From NCBI GenBank assembly GCA_946800325.1, contig OX326960.1:21815150-21879149 (forward strand): 64,000 bases of DNA. The letters are read 5' to 3'. Shown here one piece after another: positions 10,674 to 22,845 of the stretch (the stretch's first letter is position 1; every line of letters begins with the position of its first letter). This DNA is from Luzula sylvatica. Taxonomy: Eukaryota; Streptophyta; Magnoliopsida; Poales; Juncaceae. The notes under the pieces were generated by a model. It had not been told where the DNA came from. It searched no databases and worked only from the letters and a program-made list of their open reading frames with translations. The position numbers and the translations under genes are program-made.

Positions 10674-12288
10674 AATTGATTATGACTCAAAAAAATTCGC
10701 AATATTATTCAAGGAGATTTCAAATATTAAACCTACAATAATATTTTTTTAAATTGATAGAGAATTAAATTACCTAAATATTACCTAGTAGGAAGACTTG
10801 TATTTTTTGTTAAATCGCTCAAGAACAAATTCAAGACTTCGAAGGGGTCTAACTGAAAAGTTGCAAGCAGAAAAATTAGAAAAGGAACTTGAAATACATA
10901 CATTCAAATGAAAAAGAATTAATATTCAAATTTGGTTAATTTACCCCTTGTGAATTGAAACGAGTACCAGTACAGCCCCCTCGTAGACCTGGTTATTCGT
11001 ACCGGTCATATAAATATATTGTAAGGAGTTAAAAAAAAAATTTAGCACACTTATCATTTAATTAATATCTAAATTGTTTCATATTTAGAATATCACTGGC
11101 AAAAACTTAATTATTTAAACTTGTGTTAATTTCAGAGTTAAGAATGGGAAATTGGCAAAATAGAGATCATGGATGCACTACTCTCTCTTTGCTGATGAAT
11201 TTGATATATCATATCATTCAGTGAAGGGATGAGAGAGAAATGAAGAGAGAGGAAGTGGGACCCACACCCAAGTGGTATATTTATCTTAATTTTTTGGACA
11301 AAGGATGAGAGAGAAAGTGAGTCCCACACCCAAGTGACTCTTTACACGAATGGCCACACAGAACATACCACACCAGATCCCCAACTCACCAATTAATTAC
11401 CCATTAGAATCACTGTTCCCTCGAATCTTTGTGGCCCAGAAACTATGCAGCCCCCAATAAAGACCACACAAACTCTGCCGCAGAAGAAGATAACACTGAC
11501 CCATTACCCATTACTGTGTGATCACATGATTCATTAAAAATCACGTGACCTCAGCAGGTGACCCATACCCCCTCTTAAAACCAACTCGTTTCATGAAAGA
11601 AAACAAAGAAAAGAACACAGAAGATCACAACAGACTCACACCTTTGAACAACGAACGTTGCAGCGTAATGCTTGTCTCTTCTCCAGTTGTTCTTCACATG
11701 ATATCTTTAATGGTTCAACTCTATACAAATTAACACATGAAAATCACACTGAAAACTCTCGTCATAAAATCACTGGAGAGAAGCTAACTTCCTCTCAAGT
11801 GCACCAAATTTCATGATCAAAAGATGGAAATGATCGTGGGGAGATCGTGAAGGTGTATGTTGAGTTGGTTTGGATGGATTTGGTTCAGGAACCACGAATT
11901 TTCCCTATAAAGCCTTCTGATCAGACCAGCAAGTGGGAGACAACTCTTGGGTGGATCTATTTCCACTCGTTCTCTTCCAACACCTTCGTCACACCCCTCT
12001 CAAGTTCTTCCAGACATTAAGTCAGCTTATTTGCTCTTCTGGCCCATTTTCACCTTTCTTGGTACGAAATTAGGTTTTATTAACTGAATTGACAAGATTT
12101 GAGGTGATTAGATCCAAATTGAGTGAAGTCATACCTTCGTCAATCCATAATGGATGTTGTTGGCCAATGTTAAGATTTAATTTTCATCTATACGGTTAAG
12201 ATTTTAATTTTCATCTAGATGCATGATATAGATCACATCTAGATGATATACGGCTAAGATTTAATTTTCATCTATATATTTTGAAAAA
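10674..12288. other. Intergenic region, no gene assigned
   Basis: 11210-11340 repeats a motif of the type GGATGAGAGAGAAA...CCCACACCCAAGTG twice. 11400-12060 is less AT-rich than its surroundings and could hold an untranslated or unrecognised exon, but no frame resembles a protein I know. Confidence 0.4.
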
Positions 12289-12425
<137 letters not shown>

Positions 12426-12572
12426 GGAGGATCTCTTGACATCAAGTTTGGACTCCCATATTAGACTCCCTAAGCTAGACCATCGATCTAATCAGAGGAA
12501 GGGCTGAGATTAACTCAAAATTACACGCTGCCCCCAACCCTCTCTTTGACCAGACCCCCCCTCACCGAAAAC

Positions 12573-13249
12573 CAGTGTTATGGAAATCGGCCTTGGCGGC
12601 CGATTAATCACCGATTAATCGTTCCTCGATGGTCCGCCGTCGAGATAAGCCCTTGGCGTTTTGTGTTTGGCGGAATCCGCCAAGCGGCCGCCAAGCGGCC
12701 GTCAAGACCGCCAAGCCACCGCCGAGCCGATTTTTAGAAGTGTTTTTTTTTTTTTTTTTTTTTTTTTAATTGCCATCAATAACCTAGTTGTTTGAATGTG
12801 AAGCACAAAAAATTATATATTATGAGAGGCTGTGGGATACTATTCAAAATAACGATTGTTTTCGTTATGGATTGCTAATGGATCTCCATTGACATCAAAA
12901 AAAATTAGGCATCAATAATGAAAACGATCGTTTGTCGGATACTATTCAAAAAAATAAATTTGGACTAAATTTTTTCATATTTTTAATATTATTTATATAT
13001 ATATAAATTATTATTATTATTTGAGTTTATGTTAGTTTAGTGACGTAGTGTATTTTGTTACTTAAATTATTCAAAACTTATTAAAAAAATTGTGATTTGT
13101 AATTTTGTTTAATTAATTTAAATATTAAATATAAAAAAATAAAAATTCGCCGAGGTCCGCCGAGATTCCCGATTAATCCCGATTAATCATCCTTGGCGCT
13201 TGATGGTCGTCTGCCGACCAGCGAGCGTCGAGCGATTTCTGGAACATTG
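12573..13249. mobile_element. Non-autonomous hAT element, 677 bp, perfect 8-bp target duplication
   Basis: The ends are CAGTGTTATGGAAATCG and, reverse-complemented, CAATGTTCCAGAAATCG. The perfect 8-bp direct repeat CCGAAAAC flanks it (12565-12572 and 13250-13257), the hAT duplication length. Subterminal CCGATTAATC and CCGCCAAG-type motifs occur at both ends around an AT-rich core. A run of about 26 T lies at 12742-12767. No coding capacity. Confidence 0.9.
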
Positions 13250-13462
13250 CCGAAAACCCATTCCTCTCACCATCTCACTAGCGCTAGCTCACTTCTGCCA
13301 TTTCTCCATGGTCGATAACTCTTTTCCCGCCCTCTTTCTAATAGGGATCGAGCTTCTGTGGCGACAATCGTAGCTCACAAATCACGACAACCCTAACCCT
13401 ATTTCGCCACTCCCCTCAAATCAATGCGAGAGCTCACACTGCCCCAAAAATAACTAGAGGTA

Positions 13463-13617
13463 AAGGGTAATTACGGAGGTTTTTATACTGATTTGGGTGG
13501 ATTTTTGATTAATTTCAGGGTAATTAGACAGGTTTTATGCTGATTTGGGTGAAGTATATATTAATTTCAGGGTAATTAGAGAGGTTTTATGCTGGTTTCG
13601 GTGAGTTATTTATTAAT
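13463..13617. repeat. Minisatellite with a unit of about 52 bp, three copies
   Basis: The pattern AGGGTAATTA, GAGGTTTTATGCTGATTT, GGGTGA, TTAATTTC recurs three times with drift inside the large inverted-repeat element. Confidence 0.7.
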
Positions 13618-15190
13618 TCACACTGCCTCAAGAATAACTAGAGGTAAATACAGGATTGAAGCTCATTTTTGTGACTTACAAGTTACGACAGGTATGTGAT
13701 AGCTATTGTATTTGTTGTGGATAATTTGGCAAATTGGGGCTGAGTTAGGTATTAGCATGGCTAAATTTTCGTTCAATATGATTGAATTGAACTAGATTAG
13801 GATTTACTTTGGTTATTTATGACTTGATTCGGGTTAATTGAGTTTAATTAGGGCTTAATGTAGTTAATTGAGCTTATTAATTATAATTACTTGCTTAATT
13901 TTTGTTGTTAGGTCGTATGAATGAAAGGAGGCGATAGAATCCTGTAGTTGCAGCGAATGAACCATTATTAACTTGGTCGAGAGCTAATGAAACAAAAAAT
14001 AAAAGAATGCAAAAGTGTAAATTAAATAATAAAAGAAATGAATTTGTATTTTACTATGTAGTTTTATTTTATATTGTATTTGCATTACGTAGTTCGCTCG
14101 AGTTTATTGTAATTATATTTTTATTTTTATGTTTATAGGCATTACTGTTTTTTAATTTTGAGGGCATTATACATTTTATTGTAATCTTCCAGTTGGTAGT
14201 ATTAATTTCACGTGTTAATGGTATGAGCTGGTGCATGGTACACTTCATGCCAAATTTTTAATCACTTTGGGTCGAGGATTCTTTGTCCAGGATTTGTCGA
14301 GAATTTTTAATCACTTTGAAAGTCGTTGAGTCAAGGATTCTTTTCAAAATGTACAAATTCTATTGATAATCCGTACATACATTATGTAGAGATATTTTTC
14401 CAAAATTACAAAATGGTCCAAAAACATAAAAAAAAAATCTTAATGTACAATTTTTCCAAATTATCAACTACTATTCTCTTTTTTTCTCCAAATTGTTTGA
14501 AAAAAATATGTAACATTGGTACCATTAACACATGAAGTTAATACTACAATTGAAAAATTACAATTATGTCTATACTATTCTAAATATTATTACAGAGCCT
14601 GTGCTAGCAATCCAAAAAGTGGCAGAATTCGATCTCGGGTCACAACTATAGCACGATCTCAGGTTACAAATGAAAAACTAAGTTAACTTTTTACAAATCA
14701 ATTTATTATAACTCGAAACTCTTAACTCGGCATAATCTCCCAATACAAATTCATATAAGCAAGTCACAATTCTAACCGAAACCCTAATTCAAATGCTCGA
14801 GGAATCATTTCTGATCGATTCTTTCTACATTTATAAGTCTTAGATTGATAAATTCTGGTCGACGCTATGCCCGAGGGACAATTAATTCTGCTGTGGCACA
14901 ATGCCATGCTTTAATCGTGTCGACCCATGCACGCTCATTATTGCCTCCACTCCTTGTTTCTGACTTAAAATAAATAAATAATCGAACTTAGGTAAAATAA
15001 AAAATATATTTATATTATTTAAATTGTTTACCTTATTTAAGAAGAACCAAAAAAGAGCTAAATTAAATAGAGTACAAACTCAAGCATGTTTGTTATTAGC
15101 TCATCATCCTGTGCATAGAATAATTAAAATTAAGCATATAATAATTAATTAGATTTAATTAAAAAGAAAACTATATGGTGCTTGTGTTTT
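13618..15190. other. Interior of the 4.9-kb element, no gene
   Basis: AT-rich sequence with no convincing coding frame, lying between the minisatellite and the retroposed segment. Confidence 0.5.
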
Positions 15191-16497
15191 TTTTTTTTGA
15201 AAATAGTAAACATTGTTTACTATATTTTTCATTAAACAAGAAAAGAAAAAAGAAAAAAATACATCTTTAAAAAGAAACAAAAAATCAAAACCCTAATACA
15301 AATTTAGGATTTTCTAGTCGTTGATTCCATTTGACGCCGTCTTGCGTTTTCTCTATGCCAGCCCTTCTATCGACATGTTACTTTGGCCTTTTGCCCGTCG
15401 AAAAATTCTTTTCATATCGATCGAGAAATTTCAATCATACCGAAACCATGGTCAAATTGAAGGTTTGTCTCCAATCGATGGCTTATTTTCCTTGACAATC
15501 CGTCTTCAAGATTTGAGGCCTTCGTTGCCGTTGAAGCTTGAAAGCGAGGTCGTAGCCGCTGTTGCCGTTGTCACCTCGTGACCCGTTGCAGCCGTGGTCA
15601 ATAGTCTTCGCGTGACCGAAACCGTCGCTGCCGAGATTTGGCATGTTAGGAAATGAGCCCAAGTAAGAGATAGAGAGAGGAATTGAACGGATTGGGAGCT
15701 CCTTCCGTTCACGTCATTGGGTCCCGCTGTCAGGAGACGACGAGGATGGGGGACCAACTGCCGGGAAAAGAGATGCACTGTTCTTCGCTGCTAGGAGACG
15801 ACATGGACGTCCTGTTGCTGGCACGACGAGGCGAGCCTTGCTGCTGGCACAAACCACACAATTGTCTCGATTTTTGCCTCAATTCGCCCCGATTCTTGCC
15901 TCATTTGTTGCCACAGTTGTCGCCTCCGTTGTTGGCACAATTGTCGCTTCAATTGCTGCCTCGACTGGTCTCAGTCAGCTTGCTCGCTGCGCTGTGCTGC
16001 TTCCAATGCTGCTTGCTAGCTGCGCCGCCTCCAACGCTGCTTGCTCGTAGTGTTGCGCTGCTTGCTCGCTGCGCTGTGTTGCTTGCTGCGCTGCTCCCGC
16101 CTTCCATCAATTTAGAGAGGTAAAAGAAAGGATGAGGGGATGAGTCTCAGAGAAAGGGATTAGGTATAGTGGCCATTTCTGCTTGGCCACAAGCTACCAG
16201 TTTGTCATCGAACTTCGTTGTCTCGATGCTTTCGTGTGTGGGAAGGCAGAGGATGGGGGTTAGGGTGTGGGTCCGACGGAGTGGGGATAGAGGCAGGGAG
16301 GGGAGGGGGAGGAGAGGAGGTGTAGGGGAGTGGGATATGGGAGGGAAAGGAGAGGCGGTCGAGTTGTTAGAGATGAATAGGGGAAGGTCGGGGGGTGGGG
16401 GTAGAGGCGGCGCCTCCACCCCAGTTTGAACACTTTTTTTTTCCTCTTCGCTCTTCTAGGGTTTGGGAGGAGAGATGACAATACGGTAGATTTCTCA
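15191..16497 (-). mobile_element. Probable retroposed segment, 1.3 kb, with oligo(A) tail and 18-bp flanking repeats
   Basis: The 18-bp direct repeat ATATGGTGCTTGTGTTTT lies at 15173-15190 and 16498-16515. At the left side the plus strand has a 12-base T run, that is, an A tail on the minus strand. Long duplications next to an A tail are the mark of LINE-driven target-primed insertion. Near the minus-strand 5' end are an AAACCCTA leader-like motif and the hairpin at 16398-16422. The interior is GC-rich and has minus-strand frames of about 90 codons that I do not recognise. It may be a processed transcript or a LINE-derived short element. Confidence 0.65.
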
Positions 16498-17353
16498 ATA
16501 TGGTGCTTGTGTTTTGATCTTCAAGGCACTGGAAGATAGTTTCTGAACAGTATTGTGTTGGATCATAATAGTCTCCTTTCAGGCAAGAAAGAGAAATTTT
16601 GAATTATATTGGATGATGCAATTGCGGATTGTTGCTTTTACATTTTAATCCCATTTCAAAATTTCTTCAATTGAGGTTTTTTATACTAATTAATTAATTT
16701 CAAATTTAGCCAAACAAATCCATAACCAAGCCGCAATTTATCAAATTATCCCCAATAAACCCTAATTAAGTCATATTGATTCAAAATTTAGCTTCAATTT
16801 GCAAATTTCGTCCATTTAGGCTAATTCGATCCTAAAATGGTTACTCCAATTTGGAAGACAAACAATCTAAATAAAGGAGATAAGGAAGAGAGTAGTCACC
16901 ACGTGCTATTTGCTACTATGACAACAACGGCATGGGCAGAAATGGGCAGAAATCGAGTGTGTAATGTCATAGGGACAGAAGTCGAGAGTTAGGAGCAACC
17001 TTGACAACACGAGATCGCAGATAATGGAAGAAAACTGTGGCGGCAGAGTGCGCTCGACCAGGGAGGAGGACGCAAGAGGAGGCTTAGGTTCTGCCGTCCC
17101 TAGAGACTTCAGTCGCCGCAATGCAAGAGAGAGAGAAGGGGTGTCACCATTCGTTGCCAGGTCACCGGATCTTCCATTTCGCCATGCCGAGAGGAGGAGG
17201 TAAAGAGAGAGAGAAGGGATGTTTGGTTCACGGGACAACGGAATTGACCGTGTATTTTTCTTTGATTGATCTCAACCGTTGTTGAATGGATCAACGGTCT
17301 AAATTTGGGAGTCCAATATGGGAGTCCAAACTTGATGTCAAGGATCCTCCCCC

Positions 17354-17924
<571 letters not shown>

Positions 17925-18280
17925 CAATGTTTTAAATAGTGTGTAGCGGCACGCAGCGTTTTTGACGTTTCATTTAGCGGTTAGCGTTAGCGGGCGATAT
18001 AGCGCCGCTTCACCATCGCAACGGAGTTTGATCAAAATTAATATTTTTATAATACAAAATATGCATATAAATATAATTTAGCGGCCCAATATTATAAATA
18101 AAATTATATCAAATGCTTATTTATATCAACCTCACAAACTAACATAAATTAAAAATTCATCTCTACGAAAAATATATTATTATTATTATTACTTTTATTT
18201 TTATTTTATTATTATGTTGTTGTAATTATAATAAAGTTAATATTCTCAAATATTATTAATATTTCATAATATTTTGCTGA
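17925..18280. mobile_element. Remnant of a hAT-like element (left end only)
   Basis: It opens with CAATGTTTTAAATAGTG followed by GC-rich TAGCGG motifs, like the left ends at 38012 and 60102, then becomes AT-rich. No matching right end was found. Confidence 0.5.
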
Positions 18281-18288
18281 TTCAAATC

Positions 18289-19471
18289 GGGGTGGAGGCC
18301 AACCCTAACGGCGCCTCCACCCATCCCTACCCCCTCCGACCATCTTTTCCCTGGCTCCCTCCTCCTCCGACCCAATCTCCCGTAAGCCACCCCCTCCGAC
18401 CATCTTTTCCCGGGCTCCCTCCTCCTCCTCCTCCGACCCACTCTCCTGTAAGCCACAACCACCCCCTCCTCAGAACTTGCATATGAGCAAGGCGCGGCCA
18501 TCTCTTCCTCAGATCCGACCCGATCCCCCTTACCCAAAAATCTCCATGTCCGCAACCCTACCCGATCCCTCCTTCTTGACTCATCTTGTCGTGATCTAAT
18601 CTGGAACTTTGTCTTTCTAGTTGCTAGTAGGTATTAGCCCCCCCCCGAAAGCATCTTAGTATGTGCGACGCAATTTAGTTGAGCCCTTTGAGTTGGTCTA
18701 TGCAACGGCATGGAGGCGCAATAGAAGCACGAGGTGCAACGGCGCTGAAAAAATGCTCCCTGTGAGGTGTGGCTTTGGAATTTTTGTGGCTAATTGGCTC
18801 ACAATTCGAAAAGAAAATCGCCACTCCTTCAAAGTTTTTGGGTGAGCCAGTTGACTGCCAGTTTAAAAATTGCTTTGTAGGGAAAGCAAAATCTGAAGAC
18901 AAACATGGTATGCCACTTGACAATGTTTTGGCCTTCAAAGAATGGAGATGCCAAAACTGCGAAATTGAGAAAACGTCAACATTGCGTTGTGGAACAATGC
19001 CACGAGACAAGGTTTTGTGAATTCTCTCGAGTAATACCCACCTAATTCGATTGAGCGATTTGAAGGCAGTGTGTTCTTGAAGACGGCGACATCGGTCTCC
19101 ATAGCTCATCTTCAGTTACGATTGGGATTGATCATATTTTCGATATCAAATTGTACCGGTACAAGAAAATTCGGGTACATATACCACTCACTTTTTTGGC
19201 GGCATCGGCCTCGTCTTCACGTGCGAACGGCAACGAAGACTATAAGCCGGATTTTCAAGACAAGATCTCGCAACAGCAGATCTAGATCGAAGCTTCTCGA
19301 TCGATTGGCATCGTCAGCCAAGAAGCCTTACAATTAGGGTTTCGATTATGATATTTTTCTTTTTTGGAATGAAATTTCTGTTTGAAATGTAATTCTATTT
19401 TTCTTTTTCTTTTTTAATGAAAAGACATAATACTTTTGTATTCCTTCAAAAAAATAAAAAATAAAAAATAA
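18289..19471 (+). mobile_element. Probable retroposon with 5' hairpin and 3' A-rich tail
   Basis: It starts at the GGGGTGGAGGC hairpin (18289-18322). Then come a 60-bp tandem duplication (18329-18388 and 18389 to about 18455) of CT-rich sequence and unassigned sequence with short frames on both strands. It ends in a LINE-like tail, TTGTATTCCTTCAAAAAAAT, at about 19440. The frames at 18769-19020 (+) and 19109-18675 (-) match nothing I know. No clear target duplication was found, so the boundaries are tentative. Confidence 0.4.
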
Positions 19472-19644
19472 GTTCTAATAATATGATGCAATTAATATAA
19501 TATGAAATTGTCATTATCATTGCAAATGGATATTTTGTATTAAAATAAACCATTACGGACACAAAATATGATCTGCAAAAATAGATCATTTTTCTCAAAA
19601 CCTATAACTATCATTCAAATCTACTACATTTCATTTAGTATTCT

Positions 19645-20412
19645 CTATACTATTTGAGAAACAATATTCAATAGTGAAACCCTAGCTCTAACTAAATCTC
19701 TAAACACCCTCTCACTCCCTCTATCCAAAATCACAAAACATTCTTCCATCCTCTCCAATTTCTCCATGGCCACCATTTCATTCTCCTCTTCAGAACATTT
19801 TTTCTTGAACAACGAAACCCTGCTTGACCCAACCACCATTAAAACAGCACTAGATGCATTATAACAAATTGTGATTACTTCTGAGAAAACCTCTATCGAT
19901 GCCATTGCCGAAACCATCAACGCCTCTTTGACCATGGACGTAACTTCCGTATCGGAAACAGTGACGCATGTCATTTGTTTTAACATGGAGACTAGTTGAG
20001 AGATCTCTTTCGCTGTTTGGCGTTGAGTTTTGGCTGATGTAGCAAGCCATGATTGATCATTTCGTCTCAATGCGGAGTGCAATTCTGAATGGTTTTGTTT
20101 TAATGTGATGGATATAGATCGAAGGGAATTGTACGCATCAGCTAAACAAAGAAGGTTGTCGAGAAGATTCTCCGTTGATTCATGGCGATGAAGAATTTCT
20201 TTTGTTTCAGGAAGATTGAGAACTTGATCAAGAATTGAGATGAGACAATCGACATGGTGGAGACCGGAGTCCAGAGTATCTGGATTTTGATCATTGTTTG
20301 AAAGCCAAGATTGCAAAGCGCGGATCTCGGTGTCGAGATGAGAGATGAGTGGATGAGATGAAGAAGGAAGACTGGAGGTACGTGCATGAGAGCGGCTGAA
20401 GACTGGTACCAT
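19645..20412 (-). CDS. DUF241 (BPS1-like) protein, gene 1
   Basis: Intronless frame of 255 aa belonging to the plant-specific DUF241 family (PF03087), whose biochemical role is not established. I chose the internal start at 20412 (MVPVFSRSHARTSSLPSSS) over an in-frame ATG at 20499 for two reasons. It begins with the basic/Ser-rich N-terminus usual in the family, and a TATA-like TTTAAATA overlaps the upstream ATG. Recognisable family stretches are SHPLISHLDTEIRALQSW, DNLLCLADAYNSLRSI and a C-terminal ERVFRDLVRARVSLLNIVS. The protein is mostly helical with no signal peptide. It is a paralogue of the gene at 30085-30891 on the same strand. It appears intact. Confidence 0.88.
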   Translation of the reverse strand: MVPVFSRSHARTSSLPSSSHPLISHLDTEIRALQSWLSNNDQNPDTLDSGLHHVDCLISILDQVLNLPETKEILHRHESTENLLDNLLCLADAYNSLRSISITLKQNHSELHSALRRNDQSWLATSAKTQRQTAKEISQLVSMLKQMTCVTVSDTEVTSMVKEALMVSAMASIEVFSEVITICYNASSAVLMVVGSSRVSLFKKKCSEEENEMVAMEKLERMEECFVILDRGSERVFRDLVRARVSLLNIVSQIV

Positions 20413-20498
20413 TTTTGCTCTTCTCTTTGTTTTGATTGCTTGTTGCGATGTGAAATTCAACTGATGATTGACGAAGAAGAAAAGTGGAGTTGTGTTCA

Positions 20499-20506
20499 TA
20501 TTTAAA
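20499..20506 (-). promoter_or_regulatory. TATA-like box of DUF241 gene 1
   Basis: On the minus strand it reads TTTAAATA, 87 bases upstream of the chosen start codon. It supports the shorter start. Confidence 0.45.
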
Positions 20507-20859
20507 GAATAAGATCAAATGGAAGTTGCCACGATAGTCGTGCCAATTTAAAAAAATCAAGTTTGTCTGGAGAATCTTAATAGAAATGGAATCAAATCAA
20601 GGGGTACACGAGTGGCTTGTTGGTTGTTAGAAATAATACTTAGACATGAAAATATACGAAACTTTTTCCTTCAACAGGTTAATGAACAAATTTTAATATG
20701 CTTGTAAGTAACATTTTTACTTATAGTGACACATTATAAGTTTGAAGTAGTTTCATTGTTTTTTAAAACAAAGTGTAGTAGTAATTTCTCTCGAGTATCT
20801 AGGTCTTACTAGACTAGTAAAAATGGGAGACCTAGTTTTGGATGCACCCTTTAAATATT

Positions 20860-21052
20860 GGGTGATTATATGGTAGGATTTTTTTTTAATTCTTATACAA
20901 ATTAACAAGGGTATTTTGAGTATTTTTCAATTCCCTAGTTTAAATAATAATTAATGCAATGTTCGAATAGGAAACTAATTTAATTAAAAATATCTAATTA
21001 ACTACAAATTCCCAAAATATCCTTGTGAAAAGGTCCTACCATAGAATCATCC
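20860..21052. mobile_element. Mutator-type MITE, 193 bp, with 10-bp target duplication
   Basis: The ends are GGGTGATTATATGGTAGGA and, reverse-complemented, GGATGATTCTATGGTAGGA, followed by the same AAGG.TATTTTG box as the MITE at 3823. The perfect 10-bp repeat TTTAAATATT flanks it (20850-20859 and 21053-21062). Confidence 0.85.
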
Positions 21053-21384
21053 TTTAAATATTAGTAGATTAGTAGATTACTCTAACAAAATATTTGAATG
21101 ATTCATTTGTTTAATTAATTAATGATGTATTGAGCTGTAATGTAGGCCTCATCTCTGTCTTATTCTTGTAACGAGCAATTAAATAGAGCACACGAGTGGA
21201 ATCAACGATTTAAAAACAGAATTTGACTTTGGGAAGAGAAACAAACTGAGCTGGATATTCGATATGAAATAGGAAAAATAATGGTACTTAGCTGTTATCT
21301 CTCAGAACTCACCACGTAAACCTTTTGATCGAGATCTCGGGTTTGTTGTCATGGATTTGGTACCAGATTTGAGAAGCATGACAT

Positions 21385-21840
21385 GTATGTTCTCTTATCT
21401 GTCTTTTGCGCAGCCCGTTTTGGTGGTACTGGTTTGGGGATATAAGATGGTACAGCCCGTACAACACCATGTGCAATTTTACGTGTTGCCAGTTTTATGC
21501 GGTACCCTGTTTTGTGGTACCATAAACATATTGACACAAAAAGTATTTGAAAGCACAATATTTAAGGCCCAATCAAAATCTAAAACTTTTTTTTTTGAGG
21601 CGAACCTTAGGGCAGGAAATGTGCTCTTGTGATTCTGAATTTTATTGATAATTGGATCTCTTCTACAGACAAAACCAGGTACCCCTTATGTACAAACATT
21701 TAAGGATAATTATGTCATACCTCCTCATCTCCCCATCACATTTTCTATATCACCATAACGTATGTTCTCTTATCTGTCTTTTGCGCAGCCCGTTTTGATG
21801 GTACTGGTTTGGGGATATACTCTGGTACAGCCCGTACAAC
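21385..21840. repeat. 81-bp direct duplication, copies 294 bp apart
   Basis: Copies at 21385-21465 and 21760-21840 share GTATGTTCTCTTATCTGTCT through CAGCCCGTACAAC with only a few differences. An oligo(T) tract (about 21587) and unassigned sequence lie between them. Both copies contain GGTACTGGTTTGGGGATATA. Confidence 0.8.
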
Positions 21841-21841
21841 C

Positions 21842-22176
21842 CAATGTTGTAAAAACACCGTAAAACACCGAAAACGATCGAAAAACGGTGTTAATTTTTT
21901 ATTTTTTTTGACTTTCTATTGTTGAACTTGTCTGTTTGAATACGCGTATCTATTGTTGCCCTTTATTTATTCCCGAATGCAAATTATCAAACACTAATTC
22001 TGTTAAAGGGCTCCTCCTTCCTAAAACTTTTCTTGACAGTAGTATGCAATTGCTAACTTTAATTACTTGGATATTGATATTTTAGTGAGAAATTTGAATT
22101 TGAATATTCTTTTGTATTCTTTTGTCTTTCAAAAATATATTATAATGAACTTTAATTACTTGGGGGTTAAATATAT
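21842..22176. mobile_element. hAT-like left end and AT-rich flank
   Basis: CAATGTTGTAAAAACACCG followed by repeated AAAACACCG motifs looks like another member of the CA(G/A)TGTT-ended class. No right end was found. The rest is AT-rich with no gene. Confidence 0.4.
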
Positions 22177-22514
22177 TTGGGAGGCGATTCAAGAAACTCT
22201 CTAAGGCGATTGAAAAATCACAAACAAGTTCATCCAAGAAGGAAAAAGAAACACAAAGAAATCACCAAAGTTCAAGCAAATCAAGACAAAAATCCAAACT
22301 GCTCTAGGCAGTTACAAACTGCTGAGGCAGTTCAAAGTCCAACTATACAATTCTCATAATACCTCGCAAAATTTCAATAAAATACTACAAAGGCGATTCA
22401 CATTGAAGATTTAGAAGAACACTGCAAGAGCCATCGCCAAGGAAATCTACAGGCTATCGAGCTAAGTTCTTTTCTACTTTCATTTCCCTTTATTCTTCTT
22501 TTTTGGTCCTCAAA

Positions 22515-22765
22515 ATGAACAACAACAAAACTTATGCTCAAGCCCTACAAAATAACAAATATCATGAAAATCAATGGAATATAGTATCTAAAAGCATATA
22601 AATTCATATAATAATCCACAAGTAGATCAATTTAAGCAAAAATGTTTTAGATGTCCATCAACTACTCACTATAGGTATGAATGTAGAGAGCCTATAAAGT
22701 GTTTGAGATATTCTAAATTTGAGCATATACAAAAATTATGCTACACAAATTTGAACACATATATA
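22515..22765 (+). pseudogene. N-terminal ORF1 fragment of LINE-2
   Basis: It starts MNNNKTYAQALQNNKYHENQW, has stops within 35 codons, then a knuckle-like CFRCPSTTHYRYEC and ECREPIKCLR. These match LINE-1 ORF1 at 10148-9945 almost residue for residue. The MITE half at 22773 cuts it off. Confidence 0.75.
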
Positions 22766-22772
22766 ACCAAAA

Positions 22773-22840
22773 GGGGAGTTCTATCATACACCCTTTTACA
22801 AGGGTATTTTGGGTATTTTAACAATTAATTATATTTGAAA
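22773..22840. mobile_element. Half of a Mutator-type MITE
   Basis: GGGGAGTTCTATCATACACC through TTTTGGGTATTTT and AATTAATTATATT is nearly identical, over about 68 bases, to the reverse complement of the right end of the MITE at 3823-4084. The other end is missing. Six bases later the GC-richer ORF begins. Confidence 0.8.
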
Positions 22841-22845
22841 AGAAG

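Noticed and set aside
15683..16123. Leu/Cys-rich 146-codon frame as a secreted peptide gene
   Set aside because: It comes from repeated TTGCTGCC / GCTGCTTGCT motifs in the retroposed segment and lacks a coherent domain.
18675..19109. 144-codon minus-strand frame as a host gene
   Set aside because: No family resemblance, overlapping frames on the other strand, and it lies in a unit with retroposon-like ends.
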